64,000 bases of DNA, from NCBI GenBank assembly GCA_963070105.1, contig OY718804.1, forward strand, positions 9,454,317 through 9,518,316. Reading direction: 5' to 3'. Made by a program: the position numbers and the translations under genes. The notes below the pieces were generated by a model. That model was not told the DNA's origin, made no database searches, and saw only the letters and a program-made list of their open reading frames with translations. Below, in pieces: positions 63,649-64,000 of the stretch. Positions within the stretch are counted from its first letter, which is position 1. Every line of letters begins with the position of its first letter. This stretch comes from Litomosoides sigmodontis. Lineage: Eukaryota; Nematoda; Chromadorea; Rhabditida; Onchocercidae.

Positions 63649-64000
63649 TTAAATCCTAGGTATTTTGGAATAGACATAAACCACCGTCTGCTGAACTATC
63701 AAATCTCCGCCTTTCGCTGCCATTTTTACGTCATTTAAACGCCAATCATCGACTGGTACGTCAACCTGGAGTTTTAGCAATACTTATCACATCTGTTGTT
63801 AGGTCAATAAACCGAACGGCGCCTCCCCTCCTAAATCCTTCCGTTCACGCAAAAATTCAGTAGCCACACTAGAACTTGCGCTAACTCGTGAAAACACGCA
63901 CTTCATATACTGGATACTTATTCCTGGATCAAAACAGAGGTCGAAATTTTTATTTTTACATCAACGGTTCTTCTATTATCATCAAAACTCAGAAGATTCC
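63649..64000 (-). CDS. 3' end of an upstream minus-strand gene (partial, unrecognised)
   Basis: A frame at 63765-63649 follows the acceptor ACTCCAG and encodes VDVPVDDWRLNDVKMAAKGG, then DLIVQQTVVYVYSKIPRI and TAA. Its composition is GC-richer than the introns around it. A second open stretch with the same orientation, running from the right edge to about 63866 (containing CFDPGISIQYMKCVFSRVSA), can be joined to it in phase 0 at an AGT/GTGGCT donor. The product is not recognised. Its stop codon lies 14 bp upstream of the calreticulin ATG. Confidence 0.38.

Overview
The window is eukaryotic, AT-rich nuclear DNA. The best fit is a nematode, probably of the filarial/spirurid group. Genes are split into many short exons separated by introns of roughly 100-500 bp, with acceptors of the form TTTTCAG or TTTTTAG. 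Recognisable families are typical of nematodes (GABA-type Cys-loop receptor, SLC22 transporter, REEP/YOP1, calreticulin, Reeler-DOMON protein). Microsatellites (CA, AG, AAT, tetra- and pentanucleotide) are very dense. The species cannot be fixed from the sequence alone. All exon structures here were assembled by hand from reading frame, splice-site dinucleotides and intron phase; where every phase closes and the family alignment runs through the joins, confidence is high.

Layout. At 2.4-4.9 kb (minus strand) lie the first three coding exons of a ligand-gated ion channel, whose remaining exons fall to the left of the window. At 7.4-11.8 kb (minus) is a complete ten-exon organic cation/anion transporter of the SLC22 family (540 aa). 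At 13.8-15.7 kb (plus) is a seven-exon gene for a 325-aa protein with a helix-turn-helix-like segment and a FLYWCH-like Cys/His segment. At 17.9-18.9 kb (plus) is a four-exon REEP5/YOP1-type ER membrane-shaping protein (197 aa). At 20.5-20.8 kb a cluster of TGATAA sites sits next to a tRNA-Lys(CUU) gene. At 22.1-22.6 kb (plus) is a two-exon gene for a small secreted hydrophilic protein (131 aa). A gene-poor stretch of about 15 kb follows, holding a very long (AAT)n array. At 37.5-40.2 kb (plus) is a seven-exon Reeler plus DOMON-like protein (375 aa). Another sparse, microsatellite-rich stretch follows, with one candidate first exon at 44.2 kb. At 56.5-58.9 kb (plus) is a six-exon serine-rich protein of unknown function. 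At 60.3-63.6 kb (minus) is a complete nine-exon, divergent calreticulin (422 aa) ending in KEEL. Only 14 bp upstream of its start codon is the apparent stop codon of another minus-strand gene that runs off the right edge.

The genes form no single pathway. They are an ordinary mixture of membrane, secretory and regulatory genes. The most interesting points are the divergent calreticulin (altered CGG-G-Y signature, charge-balanced C-domain, KEEL tail, 14-bp gap to the upstream frame), the Reeler-DOMON protein without a cytochrome b561 module, the HTH/zinc-finger gene that may derive from a transposon, and the GATA-site cluster. I found no convincing wholly new system.
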